Shown here piece by piece: positions 21,283 through 33,944 of a stretch of DNA of 64,000 bases. Location of the stretch: positions 1 through 64,000 of the forward strand of contig JALJEE010000713.1 of assembly GCA_023231475.1 (NCBI GenBank), read 5' to 3'. Numbering within the stretch: the stretch's first letter is position 1; each line of letters starts with the position of its first letter. A model generated the notes under the pieces. The model worked only from the letters and a program-made list of their open reading frames with translations, ran no database searches and was not told the origin of the DNA. A program made the translations under genes and the position numbers. The stretch is from Seison nebaliae. Its lineage: Eukaryota; Rotifera; Pararotatoria; Seisonacea; Seisonidae.

Positions 21283-24200
21283 TTATATAGGTATTACCAA
21301 TTTCTTTGCACAATATGTACAACATTGATCTTTGAAACTTATTTCACAAGTTGCTCCGTCATATGGGGGACATTGTATACGTTGCGTTGTATCTACCAAT
21401 GCAGCAGTACATATACCAGCATTGCATGTAGCTGTACATTTGTGCTTAACACAATTCTTAAGCAGGATTGCGTTTACATGTAGAATCCCGCATTCTATAA
21501 AAATATGACAAAAAAGTGATGTAAATTCTAACTTGGTGGACAAACGGAACAACAAGCTCCTTCTGGTTTAACATGTTCTGTTGGCGGACACCCTAAAGCT
21601 GGACAAACGATAGGCGCTTCACTTGGACTGTTTATGGATGGACAACTGATTTCTACACAATTCTTTGTTATTTTCTGACCAACATGATTTGCATCATAAC
21701 AGAAGTTATATGCCAAACATATTTCACAGCAAGAATTGGGAGAAGCTTGTTTCGTCTTACATTGTGCGAGATGGGGACAAGCAACTGCTTGGGGTGTTGC
21801 CCATGTACCATCCTCTTGACATTTTTTCGTTTGACAATTTGTAACAACAACATCTCCAGGTTTATGACGTGTCGTACCATCCAAGCAAAGTTTTAGACAT
21901 TTTGGACAACATTCATTCTTTTCTGAATATTTTGCAACACAATTAGCAGGTAATGCAGAACACTCTTTTTTGGTTTCAGTTAATTCTCCATTGCTACAAG
22001 CGTATGTAAGTTCCGTCGTAGTTTTGAAATCTTTTGAAAACTGACAAAATACCGTAGTACCCTTCTCGAAAATCTCAAAACGACCATTTGCATCTTTCTT
22101 TTTACAAAACTCTGGATATAGTTAAAAAGAACATATTAAGCATAAGATTTATCAACTAACTATCTGTACATGTTTCACAACAATTAATAGTCTCCTTCTT
22201 TGTACATGAAGTGGGAACAGGTGTACATGATTTATCTACACAATTCACCTTCCCAAGTTTACATGTACATGTTTTACATTTGTGAATAAATTGTGTTCCA
22301 TCCAAATAAACACCATTTTCATATTTGCATACTACCCAATAATATGATTAAGGAAAAATATGATAACAACTAACTCTCAGGACAGAATCTACAACAAGGG
22401 TCACTTTTATCCGTACTGCAAATTGCAGGACATTTTTTGTCCACGTCAACTAATGTGCCTCCGGCAGTGCAAGTACGTTGTTTACATTCACTTGTCACAT
22501 AAATTTGACCCACCAATAATGTCATTGCGGGTGAGGTAATTGTACAACGATCATCTAAAAATCGACAAAATTGTAAATTATAATATTTATTTAGTAAAAA
22601 ACCTTGGCAATGACTGCAACAGGCGCCTTGAGGCTTTACTTTATTTGCGCAGGTTAATACTGCACATGTCAACGGTTCACATTTTAAAGTTCCAGATTTA
22701 CATTCACATTTCTTACAGTCAGTAGTATAAGATATATCTCCTTCGGCATACGTTAATGTACCGGTTACACAAGCTAATAACAATTTGTAGACAGATAAAT
22801 CGATTTTAACTTTTGGACACATATACAACTGTAACTTTTTGGACAGACTTTGCAACATTCTCCTGCTTTTTGAATAGGATTTGGACAAGTTAACGATGGA
22901 CATTGTTTCGCTGTGCATGTTATCGTTCCATCAACAGTACATTTACAAACACTGCAATCTTTATCGGTGAATTCTTCGCCTATGCCGAAACTTCTTTTGC
23001 CTTTACGACAACCTAAATTTTAGAAAATCATCATTGTCCAATTTTCGAATTTAAAACTGATATACCTGTGGGACATTCACTGCAACATTTACCGGCTGGT
23101 GTAATAGGAGAAGTGCAAATAAGGGGTTGACATGTGGCATCAGTGCATCGTATTCCGAAGAATGTACACTCACATTCTTTACATTTGGTTTGTTGAAATC
23201 GTTCTCCAATCAAATACTTTCTCCCTTCCACAGTACAACCTGCGATATATGAAATATATTAATTTATAAATAATCTAATGGTTTTGAGAACTTGGGGAAC
23301 ATACGGGGCAACAACGGCCCGGAATAGTCTCTTTTACTGTACAAGTCAATACTGGACATTTCGGTTTAACACAAGTAACCCCTCCATCAGCGTTACACGT
23401 GCAAGTTTCACAACCATTCCTAATAAAATGTTCACCAACCTGGTAGATGTTTCCATCAGCGATACATTGATTGCGACATTTCTTACAACATTCACCTTTT
23501 ACGCTTACTTGATTCTTACAAGTTAATGTCGGACATTTCGTTTCCGTGCACTTAATAGTACCGTCGGCGTTGCACACACATATATTGCATGGATCTCGAT
23601 TAAACGTTGTCCCATGTGGATAAGATACTCCATTCGTATCCTTACAAACTTGACAGAAAGGTATGTTATCAATTAAGTCCCTTAAATACTATAACCTGAT
23701 GAGCAAGTTTCGCAACATTGACCAACAACCTTTATCTTGTGACTACAAGTCAATTTAGGACAACTCTTTTTCAAATTCTGACAAATCAATTTGCCCGTAT
23801 TCATACAAGTACATTTAGTGCAAAGATTCTTGTAATGTACTTCGTTAATTGCAATTACCTTCTTCTTTTCTCGACAAACTGATCATTATGATAATTATGA
23901 ATTAATCATTTAATTTTATCAAAAAAAAGTGGTAAAATAAAGTAACATGTGACGCATTTGGGACAACATGCATCCTTTTCGGTATGTGTATAATGACAGG
24001 TTAAGGTAGGACATATTTCAGTTTGACATTCCATATCACCATTTGCGCCACATTTACATGTATTACATTTTCCTATTTTGTAAACTTGCTTGCGATTATA
24101 AGCAATTCCGTTTTTGATACAATCTATAATTTTGTAAAATTCAATTTTGAAACAATCCGTGACAAACCTGGAGGACATGAGGGACAACATTCACCGGCAA

Positions 24201-27027
24201 CTACTACTTGATTAATGCAAGTAACTGGTTTACAAAGTTTCCTCTGACAAGTAATTTTCCCATTTCGTTGACACGTACAGAAGTTACAGTTGTCTTTCTC
24301 AAATGTTAAACCGGCTGGCACAACTGACTCTTTAGAGAGACATGCTGAATAATATTAACATTATTGCATCTGTTATCAACATATCGATACTAACGATCAG
24401 CACAGATTGGACAACATTCATCTTCGAAATATGTGGGATTTAAACAACTTAATTTAGGACAAGTGTTTTGGTTTTTCGTTTCACATTTGATTGCTAATTT
24501 TTTTCCGGTACAAACACATGTCGTACATCGGTCTGTCTTATAAGGTACATCTTTTTTACGGAATTTACCATCATCGGATTTGCAACCTTTAATGCATTTG
24601 GGGCAGCATGAACCTTTTGGTTTTTCCGTGTTTTTACATTTTGATATATCGGCACAAACTACAGCTGTACATGTCACCGTTCCATCGGACTTACAGTTGC
24701 ACTTTTTACAAGGATCGCCTACATTTATAGGACCTAGTTCGTAAATGTTTGATTCATATTTACATGCTAATGGAAAATGAGAAAAGAAAGAATTTTCATG
24801 AGAATATCTAACTCGTTGAACAAATTTCACAACATTCACCCAACTTTTTCACACGATTGACACACTCTAATTTTGGACATTTCTTCGGATTATGACAAGC
24901 CAAAGTACCCGTATTATCACATATACAATCCACACAATCGTTCAATTTATATTTATCAGCCAACTTTATTTTTACATTGCCCTTTGTACAAATGATTTCC
25001 TGTCCATTAGTCGGCGGATCAAGACATATGTTGCAGCAACCCACTAAAAGTTTCTTCTTACATGTAGGTGATAGAGCAGCACACATTGTCAAATCTTTTA
25101 TCGTCCCTAAACTGTCACATATCTTTTTTTTGCAATCATCTGTCACCCAAATCTCTTTTAGATTCCTTAATTTTTTGCCGTCAGCACAACCTGCAAATTT
25201 GATTGTTAATATATATATTAAACTTTACCATTGTATAAAAACCTGTAAGGCAGATTGGGCAACATGCGCCTTCCAAAGTTACTGGTGTTAATTGTTTCGT
25301 TGCACAAAGAGGATCGGAACAAGGTGTTACATCACACGTAATTTTCCCGTCCGCCTTGCATTCGCAGGTATTACATCCATCTACGAAAGTACCAACCGAT
25401 CTAAATACACCTTTATGTATACATTCTTATAAAGAAGGAAGGAATATATGGAAAAGAATATTTTCTGTATTACGTAGTTTATTTCAGAGAATATAATATA
25501 ACTAAGTTCTGTATCACATTGCTTACAACAACGACCAGGCACTTTGATGGTTGGAGTGCAAGTCAAAACCGGACATTCTTTTACAGAACATCGTATAAAA
25601 CCTTCGTCGGTACAAGTACAAGTTTTACAAGCATCCACACGAAAAATTTCATTCGTTTCATATGTTCGCCCGTTAAAAGTGCAACCTAGAGATTAAGGAA
25701 ATAATAGTAGAATTGTTTGGATTGATGATATTAACGTTTTTCACAAACTGGACAACATTCTCCTGGTTTTCGAGTAGGTGCTGTGCATGTCAGAAGATTA
25801 TTGCATGTTTGGTCAGTGCAATTCATTTCACCATTTTCTTCACAAATGCAACTTCGACAGTCATTTTGCTTATAAGTCTTTCCTACCGTAAACGTTCGTC
25901 CTTGATATGAACATTCGGAACAAGTATAACAACAATCGGTTGGTAGTTTCTTAAAAGGTCTGGCACATTTTGTAATTTTGCACTTCACCATTTTACATTC
26001 AAACAAGCCGCCTTCTTTGCACAAACAATCTTGACAAGAATTTTGTCTCACCTTATCACCAACATAAAACACACGACCTCCATACATGCAAGTATTGCCT
26101 AATTAGAAAATATATAATTTTACTGTACGGAAATACAAACTTGATGATGGAGGTTTTTCTAACTTCGGATGAGGTTTACCTTCCGCCACCGGACAGGATA
26201 AACAACAAGAACCAGGCAATGAAACTGGATGGGCACAATTAACGGGTGGACAAAATTTTCGTTCACAAACAACCGTCCCCTTTTCACAACGACATTGATT
26301 CTCGCAAATATCACGACGGAATCTTTGGCCATTTTGCAAAATTTTCCCATTTTCAAAACAATCACCTAAATTTTCATATTTAATGTTTTAGCAGATTAAA
26401 TTAGATTTGTTTACCTGGACATGCAGACCAAGATGTAATGTATAATGAAGGGTTTCTACATTGAGCTATTTTGAATTGACATACATTGTGAAAAGTTTTC
26501 TTTCCATCAGCACAAACCGGTTGATATTTCTTATCACATGGACGAAAGCATGGATCAAATCCTTTTTCGAATAAACAAATTATTTATAATTTATATTATG
26601 ACTTTTAACCAGGCATAGGCCAAAATGGTCTGGGATGCATTCCCATTGGCGGTCTTGGCGGTATACCAAATGGTGGTCGTGGTGGCATGCCAAAAGGCAA
26701 TGGAAGTGGCATTCCTAAAATTGACGGTTTTGGTATTCCGGTTGGAGGCGTTGGCAAATTCTTAGCCTGGAATAAAGTTTTCGGTAAATTGCTCATCGAT
26801 GGAATTGGTGTAGGCTTTTGGGATAAAGTATTGAAATTCGACCCAACAGGTTGTGAACCATATTGACTCGGGTAATTTCTAGGGTAAGATGGATAATTGT
26901 AAAAGGATGGACCGACTTAAAACAATTGTTTACTTAAAGTATAAAAAAGATTAAAGTAACATTGCCACTGTCCTGCTATCGTTACAAAAGACAAATAACA
27001 TACTAATAAAATTTTGGGAAGAAGCAT
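21283..27027 (-). CDS. Giant secreted Kazal + VWC-array protein A
   Basis: Exon 1 (27027-26961) is a signal peptide (MLLPKILLVCYLSFVTIAG). Exon 2 (26915-26610) encodes a Tyr/Pro-rich then Gly-Met-Pro-Pro-rich linker (GMPPRPPFGIPPRPPMG). Exon 3 (26561-26415) is a Kazal domain (CDKKYQPVCADGKKTFHNVC). About fifteen exons follow with roughly 23 VWC/CR-like cysteine modules, one to three per exon, for example CKTCTCTDEGFIRCSVKEC followed by GRCCKQC. Introns checked are short and phase 1. The last modules (21283-22110) are irregular, as in the neighbouring copy. No membrane anchor or C-terminal cystine knot is seen; the stop is at 21283-21285. Order, size (about 5.7 kb) and module number match the gene at 15025-20749, except that only this copy has the proline-rich linker. 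Possible roles are extracellular ligand binding, protease inhibition, or a structural matrix/adhesive protein. Exact exon borders in the middle were not all resolved. Confidence 0.85.
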
Positions 27028-28495
27028 TTTTGAAAAAAGTTTTATTTGAAAAATTTTTTTCCAAACTCTATCACAAATATTTTTGATTTTATAAGAGATT
27101 TATCTTTTTAGAAAGTAATTACGAAATTTTGATGTGATTTCTTTTGAACCAGAATTTTTTCCGACAAAGATTGAGGATCTAATTCTAAGTTAGTAAATTT
27201 AATTCTTCTAATAATATTCGTCTTTTTTAACGATTTCACAATCATATGAAACAGAACTAATTAAAAGTGATGATTTGAATTAAACCCTATATATTCATTC
27301 TTATCCATCGACCGCGCATACAATAAACTTAGTGTACCTTAGTAATGATTAGTGTGTACCTTTCACAGATGTAACTGTTCTCTCCTCTTCGCAACGGTCT
27401 GTCTTCTTCCCCTACCCATTCTCTTCTCTGGTCGAATTTTTACTCTTATCGACAAAATTACCGAATCTAACTTCCACACTTCTCATTTATCTAACTCATG
27501 AATATCAAGTTGGGAGGAACGAAGAAACAAATCATGTCATTCTGTAGTTTTTACATTAGAAGACGTCTATAACGCAGAGAAAGCTGAAAACTGTTTTTTT
27601 CTCTTTCTTGCTCCCGATTTGACATCCATGATCTAACTTAAACTTCTTACATAGTCGATCAGTTTTTTCACATACCCTTCCATAATACGGGTTATCTCGC
27701 GACATTCGACTTGAGGATTTTAAAGCTTTCATCTTGTCCTACGATCTATGCCAATCGATCGGGAATCTCTCGTCGAATTGCAGCGATTGATCAACAGTGG
27801 CGAGGATCGAATTTTTTTTCATCTTTTTCTATTTTATTCCGACGGGAATTTGATCAATAAATAATAATAATAATTAAATGTTAAATTCTTTAGAGATAGA
27901 AATGATAAAAGTAGTCGGAAATGAAATTTGTTTTTTTTTAAATTTTTCTAAAAGTTTCTAATTTATGCAAAACAATTCAAATTAATAATGTCCAGTTTTA
28001 TAATGTATCAAATATTCAATGAAAAATTAATTGAAGGATAAACACTATTTGTTATTATTTACTAAATAATATTTATATGAATTTTATGAGTGGATTTACT
28101 AATAAAATTCTTTCCGAAGATCCAATAAATTGTTTGTTTTTGAAAAAGGAAAAACTAAAATTTAAAATTTTTGACCATGACACAGGATTGGAAAGAAAAG
28201 ATAATTATCTGTCAACAAAATTATTCTACATCGTTCGGACATGAATAGTAGAGGTGGATGGACATGATAACTGAACGATGTTACAAATGTATCTCCTAAT
28301 CAAATAAAGAAATTAAATTGAATAATAAGAATATGAATAACTGGTATATTAGAATTAAATGAGAAATTGTCATGTGTATCCATTTTCTTAGGGATAGTGA
28401 CGTAAGCAAATTGAAAAATGTCGAAGGCGTTAAATAAAAAGAGAAGAAACGACCCAACTCACTTAGAAGAAATTCAACCATAATATTCATTAGAA
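27028..28495. promoter_or_regulatory. Shared upstream region of two divergent genes
   Basis: About 1.47 kb separates the ATG of the minus-strand Kazal-VWC gene from the ATG of the plus-strand GRAM gene. No coding frame is convincing on either strand, so promoters and 5' UTRs of both genes must lie here. The middle (27300-27830) is less AT-rich than its surroundings. No specific motif could be assigned by eye. Confidence 0.4.
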
Positions 28496-30558
28496 ATGGT
28501 AGTTCATGATCGATTTTATTCGGGAGAAGAATTTCCTCCATCTGATGGAATGGAAACAAGTGTGTCCGGCAAAGAAAGACTTTCTATGATAAATTTAGTG
28601 GAAATGATGCAACAAAATGAGAAGAGAAACAAATCAATTAAATTCATAGAAAATTCAATTAAGAAAGATCAGGAATTGGAATCACCTAAACCATCTAGTT
28701 CAAGAAATATTAATAAATTTAAACCGTTCAATCGGAATAAACGGAAAAGTTTACAATTTCTCGAAAAAATGCAATCGAGATGCATTGCCCTCCAGACTAA
28801 TGCTCATACCAATCAATCTACTTGTCATAAAAACCTTCTGACGGTAATCGATCATGATGAAGTATTATTAACGAAAGATTTACATGATTCTACATATCAA
28901 TTAAAAAACATATTTGTCAAAATTTATGAACCTTTAGCAAAGAAGGTGAACTTTTGTTTTATGAATTCTAAAATTTTCTATTTCTTTATTTCGGGGATTA
29001 TTTAGTCAATGGAGAATGAAGAAGAAGAATTGAAGAAATTTCAAAGTATTATTGAAACGGAAGAAGAAGAAGCAGTGAAATGTTTATCCTTTTTTTCTAA
29101 ATTTTATTTTTCAAATTTTTTAGTTTATGATTCAGAACAAGTTTACAATACCGAAAAAGTACCGGGAAGTCTTCTATTGACAACAAGTGCTCTTTATTGG
29201 ATAACGAAAGATAATGATCGAAAAAAGTATTATACTCGTTTGAGAATAGATTTGTTAAATCTGTTCATGATAGAAACGAAGAATGGAAAACTCGAAGTTC
29301 AATTAAATTTCAATTAATATATAATTTCAAATTTAATTAATTCAGATAACAGAACAAGGAAAGATAAAACATATTTTTGAGGCAGTCAACGTCAATCTTC
29401 CCTTCCTCAACATTTTTTATCTATTATTAAAAAGAATTGAAGTTTTAATTTAATTATATTTTAATTTTATAAAATTCTTTATAATAATTTAGCATTTTAC
29501 CACAATCAATGATGATCACAAAAGTGAAACGTTATTACTCTTCATTTTATTCCAACATATTTTTATCTCCTTTCCGTTATTTGTGAATAGATCGGGAATT
29601 TCAGAAGATGATATTCTTTTATCAGACACAGAAAATGAATTAGAAATTGTCAGTTTGAATTTTTAAAATATAACCCAACAAAACTAATTTCTTTCTTTTC
29701 GTAATAAAAGATGACGAAAGAATGAAATCTTTGGATACAGTTGCTTTAGACGAAGAATACAATTTATCGTCAAGCAAATTGTTCCAGAAAGTTTATGAAC
29801 AAATGACCGTTTACCATCATATTTTCCAAGGAACCGGAAGGAAATTGGAGAGTATTTCCAAATGGGATGAAGATGGTCTGAATGATCAATTGAAATTCTT
29901 TGAAAGAAAAAATTATATGAAGAGTCGTCAAATAGAATCATCTATGAAAATTGCTACTCCATTCCTCTCCAAAACCGTTACCACAAATGAAATTCATGTT
30001 AAATTTCATATCTTTACAAAAGATTCAATAAAATGAACATTTCTATTTTATTCATATGCAGTTATTATATAAAGGACTCTCTGTCGACAAGAAGAAAATT
30101 TATATAATCGACATGGAAGCGAATTCTTCTGGTGCTATGTACAGTGATAAATTCATAACAATGGTTCGAATTGTAATTGAAGATAAGAAAGATGAAAACT
30201 GTAAATTACATGTAAGTTATTCGATTAAATTCCTCGAATCATTTATGGCACAATCGATCGTTTTATCCAAAATCAACAAAGAACTCCAATACTTTTATCA
30301 AATAATGTCCGATGTTAGAATTTTATACTCAACATTTCATTTCTAAAATGTTTTTATCAGGAAATTTTAGTGATTTGTAATATGAAGAAAATGGATTCAG
30401 GAAAATCTTCTTCAAAACGAAATGCATCGAAGGATAAATTATCGGAAACATCTTCTATTCAAGCAACGAACATTATACCGAAAAAGAACAATTTAATTGA
30501 CGAATTAATGGATTTCTATAGAAATCCCCAAAACACTAATATGTTAATTTTGATTTAA
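28496..30558 (+). CDS. Divergent GRAM/VASt-domain protein (Aster-like), spliced
   Basis: Starts at ATG 28496 (MVVHDRFYSGEEF). The first exon (to about 28945) encodes a charged, disordered 150 residues. Exons at about 28994-29090 and 29126-29320 give an acidic helix and a PH-like stretch (VPGSLLLTTSALYWITKDND) that fits the core strands of a GRAM domain. The exons from about 29700 to 30320 fit a VASt domain: KLFQKVYEQMTVYHHIFQ, then MKIATPFLSKTV, then KIYIIDMEANSSGAMYSDKF and KLHVSYSIKFLES. Borders that keep frame include the intron starting after NEIH at 30000 and ending before LLYKG at 30058, and the last intron at about 30316-30360. The final exon is Lys/Ser-rich and ends at 30558. Aster/GRAMD1 proteins carry sterol between plasma membrane and ER and are anchored by a C-terminal membrane helix; no such helix is visible here. 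The middle (29320-29700) is not well resolved. The family assignment is moderate. Confidence 0.5.
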
Positions 30559-31117
30559 ATTGTTTGAAAATAATTGAAAATTTTAGATTATTATCAATTT
30601 CAATCCTCCTCCAAATCATTCTACTTTTCATAATCATTACAAGCAAATTATTTAACATAACATCATCGATCTTCAATGCAATTATCTAATTAAGGAAACA
30701 TTCATTGTATCATTATTTATTAGATTCGGTGAATATCTACAATACGTATATAAATTATGACATAATGAATTACCGTTTTGGAAGTATTCTTTCCTTCCCA
30801 TAGAAATACACATAATATTTCTATAATTTTATTTACAATTAACTGATTTTACTTTTATACATTTCCGCGATTCTAAAAGATATCAACTCATGTATTATAA
30901 CGAAAGTTTATGGAATAAATTAATCCTTCTAAAATGGATAATATGTCAAATTATACAGAATCTACGGATCACATTAATTTGAACTAAAATTGATTTAATT
31001 GTCTTGTTCATTTCAGCGATCAAGATAGTATAGTAATTCATATAACGATCGGACATCATTCTTGAGGAAATATACAATTCTTGACAGTTTTACAAACACA
31101 TGTTGATAATAAAGAAA

Positions 31118-31917
31118 TCAGCCGAAATATTTAGTTAGAAAGAAAAAGTTTATGAGAATTGTATAATAAAAAGAGTGAAATTTCTTTAAATCGGTCGATC
31201 CACTTTGAAATTCCCGAGGGAGGACATTATTAGTACAAACTCGACTTTGTGCATTACAAATGGTCTCTGATTGAACGTTCTCCCAGAATTGATGGTAGGA
31301 AGTAACTACTGATGCTCTACACGATGAATGGAAATGACGTTATAAAATGAATTAGAAATAGAATGAATAACTGAAAAATTATATCATTCATCATATTATC
31401 GGGACATATCCAAGTGGCAGTTAAACGATACGTTTCTAAAGGTTCTTGATGTAGCCAACCCTAAATGAGAATGAAAGAAAAAAAATAATAATTATGAAAT
31501 AAACTTGTGCTGAATCGGAAGTACAATTGAGAGGCATTGTATTACTACTCATTTCTATCCATTGTCCAGTAAGACCAGAACGACGACCAAAATCATCGAT
31601 AATGTGCGCTTCCATATAGAATCCCATAATAGGGGAGAGATTTGCATCTTCATCTCCAATAAGTGTGACTGAAAGGAAAAATCGCTTAATTCATCTTTCT
31701 CATTTGATTAGAGAAGTAGAAAGAATGAACCTCGAATTCGATCTCCGGATAATATTCGATTTTTATTAACAATTATTTCGAATGGTGAATTCTCTAAAGG
31801 GAATTGATCACCATGTCGCACTTGAAGATTATTACAGACGATATATCCCATTTGTCTTCCATCACTATAAGCGGTGGAAGTATGAAGAGTAAGCGAAAGT
31901 AGAAATATAAAGAACAT
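31118..31917 (-). CDS. Secreted Reeler-domain protein, four exons
   Basis: Exon 1 (31917-31731) starts with a signal peptide (MFFIFLLSLTLHTSTAYSDG) and carries SPFEIIVNKNRILSGDRIR. Exon 2 starts at 31668 (VTLIGDEDANLSPIMGFYME, then AHIIDDFGRR). Exon 3 starts at about 31461 (GWLHQEPLETYRLTATWICP). Exon 4 starts near 31318 (ASVVTSYHQFWENV). Joined, these give a full Reeler domain: S-P-x-E, G-D, G-F-x-x-E/Q-A, the T-x-x-W-x-x-P strand, then ASVV...FW. The last intron joins IIFQ to ASVV exactly as in the family pattern. The protein ends with a hydrophobic stretch (FYYTILINFFFLTKYFG) that could be a membrane or GPI-type tail. In arthropods single Reeler proteins include secreted immune proteins (noduler type); the role here is inferred only. 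It converges tail-to-tail with the GRAM gene. Confidence 0.75.
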
Positions 31918-32282
31918 TTGGATTTTATCTTAATTCTTCTCATCACTTTCATGATCAAGAAGAGTTTTTATGAGAATTAGTAGAAACACCTCTTCGTTTA
32001 TGTCAATATTGATTAATACACAAAACCATCAACATCTACACGTATTAGTTTAGTTATTGAATGCGTGTCACGACAAATTACATAATCAATAAATTAACAT
32101 ATTTCGTCTCGCATCATATGAATATGGAAAACAACGTTAAAAAATTTTATTTTGAAATAAGAAATGGATTGAAGGTTAACATTCTTAAATATCTTCCAAT
32201 TGATGGATAAAAGAACAAACTAAATAGTTGATTGAAAATCAACGAATTAAATGAATGTTCTCTCGATTTCTACATATGGAAA

Positions 32283-33944
32283 TTAACGAAGTTCTGACGC
32301 ATCGACATTTATGATATCATTCCGACTCTTTCCAACTCCAACCCATCGAACTAAAATTAAATTAATTTTAAAAAAAAATCGATATGATTAATGAAGAAAA
32401 CTTGGACATTCGATATGATGGAAAATTCGTCGAATATAATTTTTCGCCTTTTCTGGAAGTTGTTCGAAAGTTCGACATTTCGTTATCGGTTCCATCCAGC
32501 CTTCCATTGTCTCATAATTCACTTCGAGATTCTTCACCGAATTAATATTTGCTGGAAATGAAGAAGTGTGTTTTCGAAAGATGTTGCCATTCTCATCATA
32601 ATCATCGAACGTATAAGACGTTCCAATTTTTATTTCTTTAAAATCATCTAAAATATCCAATTTAGTTAAACAGATTCTGATAATTAATTGATGAAATAAA
32701 ATGATGAGAGAAAGAAAATAACGCATCATATCCATTCAACATTATACTCTGTTTCAAAATAACAATATCCAACCATCCACAACGTCGTTTCCTTCCCGTC
32801 GTCACACCAAATTCATGTCCGACTTGTTGTAACAATTCTCCAATTTCCTTTAATTGTCAAAGAAGAAATTATTAATTAAATTTCATAAAAAAAAGACAAA
32901 AAATTTGTGAAACATTCTTTTGTTCAGTTGGGAAGGCACCATCACCCACTCGCGTTGTATATGCTTTGACGACACCAAATATCGTTTTAATTGTTTGAGG
33001 TGGAATTCCCATTCCGGTACATACACCTCCAACAGTACAATTGGAAGATGTAACAAATGGATAAGTGCCAAAATCGATATCTAACATACATGCATTCGCT
33101 CCCTCCACGATGATACTCTCTTTCTTCGAACCATAAATCGACTTATTTATCAATTCCGAAGTATTTATAGTGATACGTCGAAGAATTGGTCTCATTTCCT
33201 TTAATTAAATTAATTAATTAGTTAATGAATTTAAAAAAGAAACTTTAATGAAATTTAATTCTTCCTCATCATCATATTGATCCGTGAGAATATGACGATA
33301 AGTCTCTCTCAGTTTCTCATATCTTTGAATTATTTGAAGAATGAAATGAGTTTTACGAAAGAAACTTTCTAAGAAATTCATCCCAATCTCCTAAGACGTC
33401 GATGATTCGTAAACCATTTCTCGTAGCTTTTGATGAATAAGTTGGTCCAATTCCTTTTCTTGTGGTTCCGAGAGAAGCTCGTCCTCGTTTCTCTTCGAAT
33501 GCACCATCCAATATTCTATGCAAATTAAAGACGATATGTGCCCGTTCTGATAATTTGACACGATTCTCCCAATCTTTGATACCTTTCAACTTTAACTTCG
33601 CCAATTCATCAAACATATCCTTAATATTGACGACACAACCATTTCCAATGACGGAGAGACATTTCTCATTAACAAGTCCGGATGGTATCAAATGGAAATC
33701 ATATTCGACATTATCGACGACAATTGTATGACCAGCATTGTTGCCGCCCTACATGGTGAGTGTGAGGGAGCCACTTATCAAAAAATAAAAGAGTTCTATT
33801 ATAAAATCTCATTACCTGAACACGACAAACAACATCCGCCGACGTTGCTAAAATGTCGACTAATTTGCCTTTACCTTCATCGCCCCATTGTGCTCCTAAA
33901 ACGACGACAACGCCGTTTGTTACTTTCCTTCTATCGATCAACAT
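32283..33944 (-). CDS. Adenylosuccinate synthetase, six exons
   Basis: This is a purine biosynthesis enzyme that converts IMP, GTP and aspartate to adenylosuccinate in the cytosol. Exon 1 (33944 to about 33817) has the GTP-binding loop [11 protein letters not shown]. Exon 2 (about 33748 to 33250) begins GGNNAGHTI and contains [26 protein letters not shown] and [18 protein letters not shown]. Exon 3 (about 33195 to 32930) has [19 protein letters not shown] and [17 protein letters not shown]. Exon 4 (about 32850 to 32740) has [14 protein letters not shown]. Exon 5 (about 32670 to 32400) has LTKLDILD and YETMEGW. The last short exon has [16 protein letters not shown] and ends at TAA 32283. All catalytic loops are present and the length (about 440-450 residues) is normal. 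The GTG at 33953 is not used; the first ATG is 33944. Confidence 0.92.
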
